Below are positions 51,654 through 61,168 of a stretch of DNA of 64,000 nucleotides, piece after piece (positions within the stretch are counted from its first letter, which is position 1; each line of letters starts with the position of its first letter). The position numbers and the translations under genes were made by a program. The DNA is from Candidatus Anaerostipes avistercoris (GTDB taxonomy: Bacteria; Bacillota; Clostridia; Lachnospirales; Lachnospiraceae). The notes under the pieces were generated by a model. It saw nothing but the letters and a program-made list of their open reading frames with translations, searched no databases and was not told the DNA's origin. The stretch lies in the NCBI GenBank assembly GCA_019119895.1, contig DWWD01000048.1, positions 1 through 64,000 on the forward strand, given 5' to 3'.

Positions 51654-52559
51654 TTAGTGATCTGCTGTATTCGAAAAATGTTCCATTATTTTATTTAGAA
51701 ATAGTTCGGCAGCGGGAGAAAATACCTGGTATTTTTTCCAGATAATATTCAGCCCGGACTCCAATTTCGGCGCCAATGGGCGAAAACAGAGATGACTGTT
51801 TTCGGAAGTATCAGCGAGATGATCCAGAGTGATTGCATATCCTATTCCTGCATCTACCATAATTGCTGCATTATAAACAAGATTAAATGTTGTAACAATG
51901 TTCAGTTTTTCGAAGTCTTCTCCAAACCAGTCTGAAAATTCATTTCCGGTCCGGTGAGATGAAATAGCCTGTCTGGAGCAGATCAGAGGGAGGTCTAAGA
52001 GATCTTCCTTTTTTATATGTCTTTTTTTGGCAAGAGGACTGTCCTTTCGCATGATTACGCCCCAGATATCCTTTTCGTGCAAATTGATATAATTATATTT
52101 TGAAATATTTGCCGGCTGAATTAAGACTCCAAAATCCAGCAGGCCTTTATCTAATCGCTCTGTTACGTCAGCAGCATTTCCGCTGTAGAGGTGAAAGTGT
52201 ATGTCAGGATAAGATTCGCGCAGCTCTTTTATGAGCTCAGCGATTTCATGCATGGCCCTTGTCTCTCCGCCGCCGATATAGATATCTCCGCTTACCGTAT
52301 TTTCTGCGGAAATAAACTCTGCCTCTGTTTTGTCCACCATGGATACGATTTCTTCAGCACGTTTCCGGAGGCGCATGCCGTCGGGAGTGAGGCTTACATT
52401 GTGGCTTTTCCTTATCAGAAGCTGTACACCCAGTTCTCCCTCCAGATCCTTGATCTGTCTGGACAAAGTGGGCTGTGTCAGATGAAGAAAGTTTGCGGCA
52501 GCAGTAATATTTCCTTCACGGGCAACAGCGAGAAAATAACGAAGTACACGGATTTCCAT
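51654..52559 (-). CDS. LysR-family transcriptional regulator
   Basis: A 301-residue LysR protein. The N-terminal winged helix is MEIRVLRYFLAVAREGNITA and AANFLHLTQPTLSRQIKDLE, and the co-inducer domain follows from about residue 90. ATG 52559 has AAAGGAG upstream. The longer upstream frame has no ribosome site. It is divergent from the two aldo/keto reductase genes, 250 bases away, and is the obvious candidate to control them. Confidence 0.93.
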   Translation of the reverse strand: MEIRVLRYFLAVAREGNITAAANFLHLTQPTLSRQIKDLEGELGVQLLIRKSHNVSLTPDGMRLRKRAEEIVSMVDKTEAEFISAENTVSGDIYIGGGETRAMHEIAELIKELRESYPDIHFHLYSGNAADVTERLDKGLLDFGVLIQPANISKYNYINLHEKDIWGVIMRKDSPLAKKRHIKKEDLLDLPLICSRQAISSHRTGNEFSDWFGEDFEKLNIVTTFNLVYNAAIMVDAGIGYAITLDHLADTSENSHLCFRPLAPKLESGLNIIWKKYQVFSPAAELFLNKIMEHFSNTADH

Positions 52560-52750
52560 AAAGTATAAACTCCTTTCAGGTGGAAATTTAGTTATGACTG
52601 TCCGATATTGATATTGAAAATATGTAAATATGGTAACATTTAGTGAAATACAAATCAAGCATATCACGAGATAAAAGTAAAGTATTAGCTATTTTTGTTC
52701 TCAAGAGTTATGATGCAGATAAGAAGAAAAGCAATGGAAAAAGGAGGGTT

Positions 52751-52807
52751 ATGGTAAATGGACTGACGGAAGAACAGCAGGGATTTTATCCGGGTGAGGA
52801 GGAATAA
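52751..52807 (+). CDS. Possible 18-residue leader peptide
   Basis: ATG 52751 behind AAGGAGGG opens MVNGLTEEQQGFYPGEEE and stops at 52807, three bases before the lipoprotein reductase starts. Its end supplies the GAGGAGG site for that gene. It may be a leader peptide or the remnant of a lost gene. Confidence 0.35.
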   Translation: MVNGLTEEQQGFYPGEEE

Positions 52808-52810
52808 GCC

Positions 52811-53761
52811 ATGAGAAAATGGATTTTAATTTTGACTGCGGCACTGTTCTTTGCCATATGCATGGCGGGATGTGAAAGCGGCAGTGCAGAATCTTCAAAA
52901 AATGAAAATTCTGCCGGAGAGAATTCTGGCAAAGAAAGTGCAGCTCCGGTTTTTGATTTTGAGAGCAGGACAGTTACACTTAACAGCGGCTACGAGATGC
53001 CGGCAGCGGGTCTTGGGACCTATGCACTTTCAGATGAAGAATGCTACAATTCCGTAACCGCACTGCTGGAAGATGGAGGGCGTCTCATTGACACAGCATC
53101 CTATTATGGCAATGAGGAAAGTGTCGGCAGGGCGATCCGGGACAGTGATGTACCCAGAAAGGAGATTTTTGTCACTACCAAAATCTATCCTACAGAATTC
53201 GATGATCCGGAAGGAGCCATTGAAGCCTGCCTGGAGCGTCTGGATATTGGATATATTGATCTCATGCTCCTGCATCATCCCGGAGATGGTGATGTGGAAG
53301 CGTATCATGCACTGGAAGAAGCGGTAGAAGATGGAAAAGTGCACTCAATCGGATTGTCTAACTGGTATGTCGAAGAACTGGAAGAGTTTCTGCCTCAGGT
53401 AAATATTACGCCTGCAGTGGTTCAGAATGAGATTCATCCTTATTATCAGGAAAAAGATGTAGTGCCTTATATCCAGGAACTGGGCATTGTGGTCAATGAG
53501 TATTCTCCGTTTGGAGGCAGAGGACATACAGCAGAATTATTTGAGGATGAAGTGATTGCATCTATTGCGAAAGCTCATGATGTGACAAGTGCGCAGGTAA
53601 TCCTCCGGTGGAATCTGCAAAGAGGCGTGGTGGTCAATCCGGGTTCCAGTGATCCGGAGCATATCAGGGAAAATCTGGATATCTTTGATTTTGAACTGAC
53701 GGAGGATGAGATGGAAAAAATCAGCACACTAGACAGAGGAGAAAAACATGAATGGTATTAA
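52811..53761 (+). CDS. Aldo/keto reductase with lipoprotein signal peptide
   Basis: A 316-residue protein. Residues 1-20 form a lipoprotein signal (RKWILILTAALFFAICMAGC) with the lipobox cysteine at residue 20. A Ser/Glu/Asn-rich linker to about residue 46 follows, then a full AKR5-like barrel. The catalytic tetrad is intact: Asp and Tyr in LIDTASYYGNEE, Lys in VTTKIYP and His in LLHHPG. Family members need NADPH, which is not expected outside the cell. This export is therefore unusual. The end overlaps the start of a second, cytoplasmic reductase of closely similar sequence. Confidence 0.88.
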   Translation: MRKWILILTAALFFAICMAGCESGSAESSKNENSAGENSGKESAAPVFDFESRTVTLNSGYEMPAAGLGTYALSDEECYNSVTALLEDGGRLIDTASYYGNEESVGRAIRDSDVPRKEIFVTTKIYPTEFDDPEGAIEACLERLDIGYIDLMLLHHPGDGDVEAYHALEEAVEDGKVHSIGLSNWYVEELEEFLPQVNITPAVVQNEIHPYYQEKDVVPYIQELGIVVNEYSPFGGRGHTAELFEDEVIASIAKAHDVTSAQVILRWNLQRGVVVNPGSSDPEHIRENLDIFDFELTEDEMEKISTLDRGEKHEWY

Positions 53762-54599
53762 TTTATTTGATCTGAAAAGCGGTGAAAACGGGAAAGCACC
53801 GGTGATTTTGCTAAACAGCGGTTATGGGATGCCGGCAGTGGGACTTGGAACTTATAGTCTGCATGGTAGTACCTGTACAAATGCTGTGCGTACAGCGATT
53901 GAAAATGGCTACCGTTTGATTGATACCGCATCCTTTTATGGAAATGAAAAAGAAGTGGGAAAAGGTATAAAAGCATCCGGTATTTCAAGAGAAGAAATTT
54001 TTGTTACTACAAAGCTGTATCCGAATCAGTATGGCCATGCGGCCAGAGCCATTGATGAAGCGCTGCGAAAGCTGGATATTGGTTATATCGATCTGATGTT
54101 ACTGCATCATCCCGGAGCGGGTGAAATAAATGCCTACAGGGAGATTGAAAAAGCGATAGACGCAGGAAAGATACGATCTGCCGGCGTGTCCTGCTATTAT
54201 ATTCGTGAAACAGATGCTTTCCTGAAGAATGTTTCTACGCCGCCGGCGCTGATCCAGAATGAAATTCATCCTTACTACCAGGATACGGATGTGGTGCGCC
54301 ATATTCAGAGTCTTTCCCAGAAGATTGTTGTGCAGAGCTGGTATCCTCTGGGAGGACGTGGATATACCGGACCGATGTTAAATAACAGGGTCATTGACGA
54401 AATCGCAGGAAGATACGGGAAATCCCCGGCACAGGTAATCCTTCGATGGGATCTGCAGAATGGGGTAGCGGTTATCCCGGGTTCCAGCAGTCCGAAGCAT
54501 ATCAGAGAAAATATTTCCATTTTTGATTTCGAACTTACTGCAGATGAAATGAAACAAATAGCAAAATTAAATCGTAACGAAAAACATGACTGGTACTAA
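53748..54599 (+). CDS. Aldo/keto reductase, cytoplasmic paralogue
   Basis: A 283-residue AKR5-like reductase without signal peptide. The tetrad is in LIDTASFYGNEK, VTTKLYP and LLHHPG, and NADPH contacts in IPGSSSPKHIREN. Both reductases end in the same E/N-K-H-x-W-Y motif, so they arose by tandem duplication. The ATG overlaps the preceding gene by 14 bases. It converges on blaR1, with stop codons overlapping by four bases. Probably under LysR control. Confidence 0.93.
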   Translation: MNGINLFDLKSGENGKAPVILLNSGYGMPAVGLGTYSLHGSTCTNAVRTAIENGYRLIDTASFYGNEKEVGKGIKASGISREEIFVTTKLYPNQYGHAARAIDEALRKLDIGYIDLMLLHHPGAGEINAYREIEKAIDAGKIRSAGVSCYYIRETDAFLKNVSTPPALIQNEIHPYYQDTDVVRHIQSLSQKIVVQSWYPLGGRGYTGPMLNNRVIDEIAGRYGKSPAQVILRWDLQNGVAVIPGSSSPKHIRENISIFDFELTADEMKQIAKLNRNEKHDWY

Positions 54600-56359
54600 A
54601 ACAGTATTTTGCCGGCAATCTTCTGAGCGGCAGCGCCGGAAGCCTGCTCACCGCGGACGCTGACAGCAAAATAAAATGTATTATCCGGCGTTTTGGAGTA
54701 ACCGATAAACCACCCGCTGGAATCCCCTTCGTTTGTCCGGATGGTTCCTGTTTTCCCATAAAGGGACCGGCCGGAATCAGAGGAAAGAAGCAGACTGTCC
54801 TTAACTGCCTGTATGTTTTTTTCTTTAAATTGAAATTGATTCTGTTCGAAGCGGATCAATAACTCTACTTGTTCAACGGCGGAAATTTTTAAAGACTGGT
54901 CCAGCCAGTAAGTTTCAAGACTGTTTCCGATCCGCTGATTTCCGTAATCAATTTCATTTAAGAAATTCTGGATATTCGAACGGCCGATGGAGGCGTCCAG
55001 TTTCTGAAAGTACCAGTTGACAGAGTCTCTGACAGCAGAATCAAGTGTCTGATCCTGTTCCCATTCTGAAAATGGATAGGAGGTTCCATCCCATGTCATT
55101 TTATTGGAATCTGGTGTGATCGTGCCGGATTCCAGCGCCAGAAGAGCGTCATAAATCTTATAAGTGGAGGCAGGAGATATCCTTTCCTGCGCCAGTTTTT
55201 CCTGATATATCTGCCAGTGATCATTTTTCCTGTCATAAACCACAAAACATCCGTCCATATTTCCAAATTCAGAGGAAAGATCCACGTAAGATACGGATTT
55301 TTCTGAAGCAGAAAAGCGGTAAATATCATCGGAATCTGCATAAGCAGGCAGGGCGGATCCCATAAGAACTGCAAGAGACACAGTCAGGAAAAGCATACCT
55401 CCGCCGAATGCTTTTTTCAGACGACTGGCAGGCTGATAACCGGCAATATTAGAAATCCTCCGCTTCATCTGTTTCATCGGGCTTCCGAATCCGGCAGCAA
55501 AAGAAAACAGAGAAATTTTTTCCGCAAAGCAGATCAATGTATGTCCGTATTTCAGACGATCTTCTTTTCTGAGCAGATTCATGACCGCACAGTCACAGGA
55601 CACCTCCCGGTCACAGCGGATTTCATTCCGAGCAACCCACACCATTGGATGAAACCAGTACAAAACGGCAGCAATCTGAACCAGGAGATTGATCAAGTTG
55701 TCATTCTGGCGGCAGTGGCGCAGCTCATGGAGCAGCATAAACCGGATTTCTTCTTCGGAAAAGTCAGACAGCAGCCGCAGCGGAAGATAAATAGCCGGTT
55801 TCAAGATTCCCACACAGGCAGGTGATTTTAATGCAGGAGTGATGAAAACAGAGACCGGACGTTTTATATGAAGCTCCTCTCTGCACTGGGAAACCAGCCG
55901 GAGAAAACCAGGATCCTCAAGGAAGATGGCAGATCGTTTCATTTGTCGCAAAGACAGACAGGAGCGCAGAGTCAGCAAAAGCATGATGATCATACCTGAA
56001 ATCCACACTGTGAATAAAACAGCGTCCCATGAACTTTCCTGAAAACGTTCCACAGAAACAGCCAGATCCTTTGACTGTCTGACGGCAGAGTCGGTAAAAG
56101 ACGGCAGAATGGATGCGGCAGAGGAAGATTCCTCTGCTGTCTGCCTCAGAAGCTGTGATAGAGAAATATGAGGAAGTTTCTCTATCAGTGCAGCCGGGAG
56201 AAAGGGCAGAAAAAGAAAAATGCCGTATGCCAGCCACAGAACATAGTGAATCTGAGCGGGAATCTGTTTTCTGAATATTTGCTTTATGAGCAAAAGCAGT
56301 CCGGTAAGAGGAAAAAGAAGCAGACCGCATGTGATAAGACGAACTATCAGCAAAGACAC
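54596..56359 (-). CDS. blaR1: BlaR1/MecR1-type beta-lactam sensor with M56 peptidase domain
   Basis: A 587-residue membrane sensor. The N-terminal half has about four helices and a zinc metallopeptidase motif HELRH in MLLHELRHCRQND. The C-terminal extracellular domain is a penicillin-binding sensor with SASTYK-like STYK, SVN and YGKTGT motifs. Acylation by a beta-lactam should activate the inner peptidase, which then removes the BlaI repressor. It starts with GTG one base after the blaI stop, using AAAGGAGG inside blaI. No beta-lactamase gene is adjacent in this window. Confidence 0.92.
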   Translation of the reverse strand: MSLLIVRLITCGLLLFPLTGLLLLIKQIFRKQIPAQIHYVLWLAYGIFLFLPFLPAALIEKLPHISLSQLLRQTAEESSSAASILPSFTDSAVRQSKDLAVSVERFQESSWDAVLFTVWISGMIIMLLLTLRSCLSLRQMKRSAIFLEDPGFLRLVSQCREELHIKRPVSVFITPALKSPACVGILKPAIYLPLRLLSDFSEEEIRFMLLHELRHCRQNDNLINLLVQIAAVLYWFHPMVWVARNEIRCDREVSCDCAVMNLLRKEDRLKYGHTLICFAEKISLFSFAAGFGSPMKQMKRRISNIAGYQPASRLKKAFGGGMLFLTVSLAVLMGSALPAYADSDDIYRFSASEKSVSYVDLSSEFGNMDGCFVVYDRKNDHWQIYQEKLAQERISPASTYKIYDALLALESGTITPDSNKMTWDGTSYPFSEWEQDQTLDSAVRDSVNWYFQKLDASIGRSNIQNFLNEIDYGNQRIGNSLETYWLDQSLKISAVEQVELLIRFEQNQFQFKEKNIQAVKDSLLLSSDSGRSLYGKTGTIRTNEGDSSGWFIGYSKTPDNTFYFAVSVRGEQASGAAAQKIAGKILF

Positions 56360-56360
56360 G

Positions 56361-56735
56361 TTAATTTCCTCCTTTGGACAGCATTTCCCGAAGAGTCTCG
56401 ATATCTGATGCGCTCAGCTGGTCATTTTCAAAATAAGAAGATACAAGGGCCGTGATATCTCCATGGAAATACCGGCTGAGAAAAGAATGACTTTTGTGGT
56501 CCAGATATTCTTCTTCACTGATCAGGGGAGAGTAGACAAAGACTCTGCCTTCTTTCTGATAGGTCAGAGCATTTTTTGTTACCAGGCGCTTTAACATTGT
56601 CTGGATAGTCTTAGGGCTCCAGTCTGTTTTACGAGTCAGATAATCTGTCACTTCTGTCGTACTGACAGGCGCTTTCTGCCAGACAACTTTCATTACTTCA
56701 AATTCGGCTTCTGAAATCTGAGGTATTTTTTTCAT
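56361..56735 (-). CDS. blaI: BlaI/MecI/CopY-family repressor
   Basis: A 124-residue winged-helix repressor. The DNA-binding part reads ISEAEFEVMKVVWQKAPVST followed by TDWSPKTIQTMLKRLV. The C-terminal dimerisation region is normal in length. It binds TACA-N2-TGTA boxes, and one lies 19 bases upstream of the start. ATG 56735 is preceded by GGAGGAAG. It forms an operon with blaR1. Confidence 0.93.
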   Translation of the reverse strand: MKKIPQISEAEFEVMKVVWQKAPVSTTEVTDYLTRKTDWSPKTIQTMLKRLVTKNALTYQKEGRVFVYSPLISEEEYLDHKSHSFLSRYFHGDITALVSSYFENDQLSASDIETLREMLSKGGN

Positions 56736-56753
56736 AAGGCTTCCTCCAAATCT

Positions 56754-56763
56754 TACAAATGTA
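56754..56763. promoter_or_regulatory. BlaI/CopY box TACAAATGTA
   Basis: A perfect match to TACA-N2-TGTA immediately before blaI. This fits autorepression. Confidence 0.7.
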
Positions 56764-56833
56764 GTAAAAACATTATAGCAGGCGTATGACCTGGAGTCAA
56801 ACGGAAACATATGATCGGAAGCAGAGACAGGGA

Positions 56834-56895
56834 TTGACAGGAAGAGAGTCATGTGATATATTCATAACAGCGTTTCGAAACACTGTTATGAATAT
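56834..56895 (+). promoter_or_regulatory. Consensus promoter with long TetR operator
   Basis: TTGACA (56834-56839), 17 bases, TATATT (56857-56862). A 38-bp palindrome (56858-56895) overlaps the -10 box and start point. Its 13-bp outer arms (AACAG and CTGTT at their inner ends) are perfect, its centre is GTTTCGAAAC, and only one base pair mismatches. Confidence 0.85.
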
Positions 56896-56910
56896 GAAAT
56901 AGGAGAAATT

Positions 56911-57573
56911 ATGGCAAAACAAAAAGAAGGAGTATACGAGCGTGTCTTAGAGTGCGCAGAGAAAGAATTCCTGAAAAAGGGGTTCAAGGACGCATCATTA
57001 AGAGAAATCGCGAAAGAGGCAGGAACCAGCACTGGTTCAATTTATACAAGGTTCGGGGATAAGGAAGGGTTGTTCCGGGAACTGGCAGAGCCGGTGCTGG
57101 AAGAACTGAAAGAACTGTTTACAGCGATCCAGGAACGGTTTGACCAGCTGGAGGAAGATTGTAAAGAGTCATCGATGAGATCGTATTCAGAAAATGGAAT
57201 GGAAAAAGTTCTGGATTATATTTATGATCATATGGACGCCTTTAAACTTCTGCTGGATGCGTCTTATGGAACCCGCTTTCAGAATTTCCTTGATGAACTG
57301 GTCGAGATTGAAGTGCGTTATACATTTCGGTATATGAAGGCCATTGGATGCCGGACGCTGGAAGAAGGAAAAACGTCGGGAGAATTTATCCATATTGCGG
57401 CTACAGGATACTTCAGCGCAATGTTTGAGGTAGTGCGCCACAACATGGACCGTGATCAGGCGGAGCGGTATATCGATATGCTTCAGAAATATCATCAGGC
57501 CGGATTTGACACTATTTTTTATCCAGAAAAATATGAACATGGGAAAGACGATCTGACAGATCCGATTTCCTGA
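56911..57573 (+). CDS. TetR/AcrR-family regulator of ABC pair 2
   Basis: A 220-residue TetR protein, paralogue of the one at 36800. The helix-turn-helix is ASLREIAKEAGTSTGSIYTR, and the C-terminal domain has MEKVLDYIYDHMDAFKLLLD, matching the first TetR closely. It starts with ATG after AGGAGAAA. Its own promoter is covered by a 38-bp palindrome. The ABC pair follows after 75 bases, with a hairpin and a GTTAG box between. Confidence 0.92.
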   Translation: MAKQKEGVYERVLECAEKEFLKKGFKDASLREIAKEAGTSTGSIYTRFGDKEGLFRELAEPVLEELKELFTAIQERFDQLEEDCKESSMRSYSENGMEKVLDYIYDHMDAFKLLLDASYGTRFQNFLDELVEIEVRYTFRYMKAIGCRTLEEGKTSGEFIHIAATGYFSAMFEVVRHNMDRDQAERYIDMLQKYHQAGFDTIFYPEKYEHGKDDLTDPIS

Positions 57574-57577
57574 AATC

Positions 57578-57606
57578 AGCTGCCTTTTTGGGGGCGGCTT
57601 TTGTCA
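57578..57606 (+). terminator. Hairpin after the second TetR gene
   Basis: AGCTGCC and GGCGGCT pair with one wobble, followed by TTTTG. A modest terminator, or attenuator, before ABC pair 2. Confidence 0.55.
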
Positions 57607-57615
57607 GAACTAAAG

Positions 57616-57631
57616 GTTAGTCAAAACTAAC
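57616..57631. promoter_or_regulatory. GTTAG-N6-CTAAC box 2 (putative DtxR-family operator)
   Basis: GTTAG, TCAAAA, CTAAC: 16 bases before the start of the first ABC gene of pair 2, the same geometry as box 1. Confidence 0.65.
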
Positions 57632-57647
57632 AAAAGGAGGAATCATA

Positions 57648-59390
57648 ATGCAGAAAAAGAGTCCTATGCTCAGGCTCTGGGAAATGGGCGAAATGGAACA
57701 CAACCGTCTGATCAGAGCTGTATTGTCTGCGGTATTTGGAGTGATATGCGGAATGCTTCCGTATTTTGCGGCAGCCAGGATGATCATCGCTCTTCTTTCT
57801 GGAAACACCCAGACAGATTTTTACCTGCGGTGGTGTTTTCTGGCGCTTGCAGGTTACATTTTGCGGGCCGTATTTTACGCCCTTGCTCTGTCCATGTCGC
57901 ACAATGCAACATTTTCTATTTTAAAGAGCATAAGGGAACGTATTTTAGAAAAACTTCCCAAAATGCCGCTTGGAAGTATCATGGATATCTCCAGCGGGCA
58001 TATGAAGCAGATAATTGTGGATCAGGTTGAAAGTATGGAACGTCCTCTGGCACATCTTCTTCCGGAAATGACTTCCAATATTATGGGACCGGTTTTTATC
58101 CTGATTTATCTTCTGGCGCTGGACTGGAGAATGGCCCTGCTGTCGCTGGTTTCTATTCCTCTTGGGATGGTGTTTATGGGAATTGTTATGAAAGATTACG
58201 GTGAAAAATACGAAGGTGCCGTGGAGACGTCCCAGGCTATGAATGCGGCGGTCGTGGAATATGTCGGCGGTATCGAAGTCATCAAAGCATTTAATCAGGG
58301 AAAGAATTCTTATGCGAAGTACAGGGGCAGTATCCTGGCCAATGCATCTTATTATTATCACTGGATGAAGAGCTGTCAGCTGCCCATGTCCATTGCAAGA
58401 GCTATTTTACCGACGACGCTGATCACGATCCTTCCGGCCGGATGGGCATGGTATGTGACAGGAAGTTTGTCTGTGGAAACATTTCTTACTGCGATCATTT
58501 TGTCTCTGGGAGTGGCGGGACCGCTGATCGCGGTGATGAACTTCATTGACGACCTGGCAAAAGTAGGAACCATTGTGGATTCGGTGAATTTTATTTTAAA
58601 CGGCGAGGAGCAGGTTCATACAGATCAGCCGGCGGTTTTATCTGATTCCGGTATTAAGGTGGAACATGTTTCCTTCAGTTACCATAAAGGAGAAGAAATT
58701 CTCCATGATGTCAGCCTTGAAATACCGTCCGGCCGGATGACAGCATTTGTCGGTCCCAGCGGCAGCGGAAAATCTACCATCGCAAAGCTGATCGGTGGTT
58801 TCTGGGATGTAAAAGAAGGGCGGATATCCATAGGCGGCGCGGATATGAAAGAAATTCCCCTGTCTCAGATTTATGACCAGACGGCATTTGTGTCTCAGGA
58901 TAATTATCTTTTTGATGAGACGATCCGGGATAATATCCGAATGGGCAGGCCGGGAGCTTCGGACCGGGAAGTGGAGCAGGCAGCAAAAGCAGCCGGCTGT
59001 GATGGCTTTATCCGGGCACTGGAAAATGGGTATGATACCAGAGTAGGAGAAGGCGGCGCGCATCTGTCCGGAGGCGAGCGGCAGAGAATATCCATTGCCA
59101 GAGCCATGTTAAAAGACGCCCCCATTGTGATTCTTGATGAGGCGACAGCCTATATCGATCCCGAAAATGAGGCGGTGATCCAGAGAGCGGTGGCCCGCCT
59201 GGTAAAAGGAAAGACAGTGATCGTGATTGCCCACCGGCTGTCTACGATTACGGATGCGGATCAGATTCATGTAATAAACGGCGGCAGAATTGAGGCGTCC
59301 GGAACCCACGAATATCTGCTGAAGAACAGCCCGCTGTATGAAGCTATGTGGCAGGCGCATATCGGAGCAAAGGATGGTGAAACAGTATGA
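57648..59390 (+). CDS. ABC exporter-type half-transporter, first of pair 2
   Basis: A 580-residue half-transporter similar to the one at 37514 over its whole length. The permease covers about residues 1-315. ATPase motifs are GPSGSGKST, LSGGERQRISIARAML, IVILDEATA and IVIAHRL. AAAGGAGG precedes ATG 57648. It overlaps the second partner by four bases (ATGA). The conserved permease segment LPKMPLGSIMDISSGHMK is shared with the other first partners. Expected substrate: a metal chelate or an exported metabolite. Confidence 0.9.
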   Translation: MQKKSPMLRLWEMGEMEHNRLIRAVLSAVFGVICGMLPYFAAARMIIALLSGNTQTDFYLRWCFLALAGYILRAVFYALALSMSHNATFSILKSIRERILEKLPKMPLGSIMDISSGHMKQIIVDQVESMERPLAHLLPEMTSNIMGPVFILIYLLALDWRMALLSLVSIPLGMVFMGIVMKDYGEKYEGAVETSQAMNAAVVEYVGGIEVIKAFNQGKNSYAKYRGSILANASYYYHWMKSCQLPMSIARAILPTTLITILPAGWAWYVTGSLSVETFLTAIILSLGVAGPLIAVMNFIDDLAKVGTIVDSVNFILNGEEQVHTDQPAVLSDSGIKVEHVSFSYHKGEEILHDVSLEIPSGRMTAFVGPSGSGKSTIAKLIGGFWDVKEGRISIGGADMKEIPLSQIYDQTAFVSQDNYLFDETIRDNIRMGRPGASDREVEQAAKAAGCDGFIRALENGYDTRVGEGGAHLSGGERQRISIARAMLKDAPIVILDEATAYIDPENEAVIQRAVARLVKGKTVIVIAHRLSTITDADQIHVINGGRIEASGTHEYLLKNSPLYEAMWQAHIGAKDGETV

Positions 59391-61129
59391 TCGGAGCATT
59401 AAAAATTATCTGGCAGTTTGCCGGTCCGGAAAAGAAATATATCAATCAGTCTGTGATTCTTGGATTCTTTTTTGCGGTTTTTCATATGTTTCAGGTGGCG
59501 GCTGTTTATTATGTAGTACTGGATCTGATCAGTGGAAAACAGGATATGAAGACAGCCTGGACCGCTTCGGCGATCCTTGCTGCCAGTATCATCGGGCGCG
59601 GTGTTATGAATTATTTTACACAGTTAAAGCAGACCCACGCAGGATATTTTATGGCAGGAAATAAAAGAATTGCCATCGGGGATAAAATGAAAAGTGTGCC
59701 TATGGGGTATTTCAATGACAATAATCTGGGAGAAATCACAGGAGTTGTAACGACCGTCCTGTCAGATGTAGAGACAACGGCGCCGATGGTTCTGGTCAAT
59801 ATTCTCGGCGGTTTTATCAATTCCATTGTATTTATCCTTATGGTTTTTATATTTGACTGGCGGATCGGATATATTGTGCTGTTTGGAATCGCTCTTTACC
59901 TGCTGATTACGTCAAAAATGGAGAGGAAATCCCGGGAAATTGTTCCCAAAAGGCAGAAATCCGAGGCACGGCTGGTTGCAGCGGTCCTGGAGCAGATACG
60001 GGGAATGAGCGTGATCAAATCTTTCAACCTTACAGGAAAAGGAGATCAGAGAGTCAGAGACGCGCTGGAAGATAACCGGAAATTTAATCTGGATATTGAA
60101 AAGCTGTTTACGCCTTATAATATTGCGCAGGAAATTACCCTCCATGCCTTCAGTGTTGTAATTATGGCGGCAGCAGTTGTATTTTATATACAGGGAGCCA
60201 TGGGGCTGGCGGATGCTCTCATGAGTATTATCATTTCTTTCATGGTGTTCGGACAGATTGAGTCGGCCGGAAGCGGAATGGCAATCTTAAGGGTAGCCAG
60301 CAGTTCCATTGAGCATGCCAATCAGACAGATGGCATTCCGCAGATGGACAAGGGTGGAGCGATTATCATTCCGGAAAGTCATGACATTGATTTTTCTCAT
60401 GTATCATTTTCTTATGATAAGAAGGAAATTCTGCATGATATTTCTGTGAGGATACCGGATAAAACCACAACAGCTGTGATCGGACCAAGCGGATCCGGAA
60501 AGACAACCATGTGCAGCCTGATCGCGCGTTTCTGGGATGTTCAGAAAGGTTCCATTAAAATCGGCGGAAAAGATATCCGGGACTATACGCTGGAATCGCT
60601 GATGGATCAGATCAGTATGGTATTTCAGAATGTGTATCTGTTTGCCGATACGATAGAAAATAACATTAAGTTCGGAAAGCCGGATGCGTCCCATGACGAG
60701 GTGGTGAGAGCGGCGAAAAAGGCCTGCTGCCATGAGTTTATTATGAAGCTTCCCCAGAAATATGACACAGTGATCGGCGAAGGAGGGAATTCTCTGTCAG
60801 GTGGAGAAAAACAGCGGATTTCCATTGCCCGGGCCATGTTAAAAGACGCCCCAATCATTATTTTTGACGAGGCAACAGCAAATGTAGACCCTGAAAATGA
60901 AGACAGACTGCAGAAAGCAATGGAAGCGCTGACACGGAATAAGACGATCATTATGATCGCGCACAGGCTGAAAACAGTCCGCAATGCAGATCAGATTCTC
61001 GTGCTGCATGACGGATCCATTGTACAGAGAGGGAACCATGAAGATCTGATCAGGAGAAAAGGCTATTATTCTGATTTTGTCCTGGGAAGGCAGCAGGCGG
61101 CCGGCTGGAAACTGAAGGCAGAAGAGTAA
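59387..61129 (+). CDS. ABC exporter-type half-transporter, second of pair 2
   Basis: A 580-residue partner, similar to the protein at 39294. Motifs are GPSGSGKTT, LSGGEKQRISIARAML, IIIFDEATANVD and IMIAHRLKTV. It ends RQQAAGWKL like the paralogue, which also ends AAGWKL, a clear sign of shared ancestry. It should form a heterodimer with the product of the preceding gene. The DtxR-family gene follows after 140 bases with its own promoter. Confidence 0.9.
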   Translation: MIGALKIIWQFAGPEKKYINQSVILGFFFAVFHMFQVAAVYYVVLDLISGKQDMKTAWTASAILAASIIGRGVMNYFTQLKQTHAGYFMAGNKRIAIGDKMKSVPMGYFNDNNLGEITGVVTTVLSDVETTAPMVLVNILGGFINSIVFILMVFIFDWRIGYIVLFGIALYLLITSKMERKSREIVPKRQKSEARLVAAVLEQIRGMSVIKSFNLTGKGDQRVRDALEDNRKFNLDIEKLFTPYNIAQEITLHAFSVVIMAAAVVFYIQGAMGLADALMSIIISFMVFGQIESAGSGMAILRVASSSIEHANQTDGIPQMDKGGAIIIPESHDIDFSHVSFSYDKKEILHDISVRIPDKTTTAVIGPSGSGKTTMCSLIARFWDVQKGSIKIGGKDIRDYTLESLMDQISMVFQNVYLFADTIENNIKFGKPDASHDEVVRAAKKACCHEFIMKLPQKYDTVIGEGGNSLSGGEKQRISIARAMLKDAPIIIFDEATANVDPENEDRLQKAMEALTRNKTIIMIAHRLKTVRNADQILVLHDGSIVQRGNHEDLIRRKGYYSDFVLGRQQAAGWKLKAEE

Positions 61130-61168
61130 TTGATAAATTATCTCCGTGCATTTTTGCACAGAATCATG

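Noticed and set aside
61146-61159. Short hairpin GTGCA-TTTT-TGCAC as terminator of ABC pair 2
   Set aside because: A five-base stem and no following T-tract. Too weak to call.
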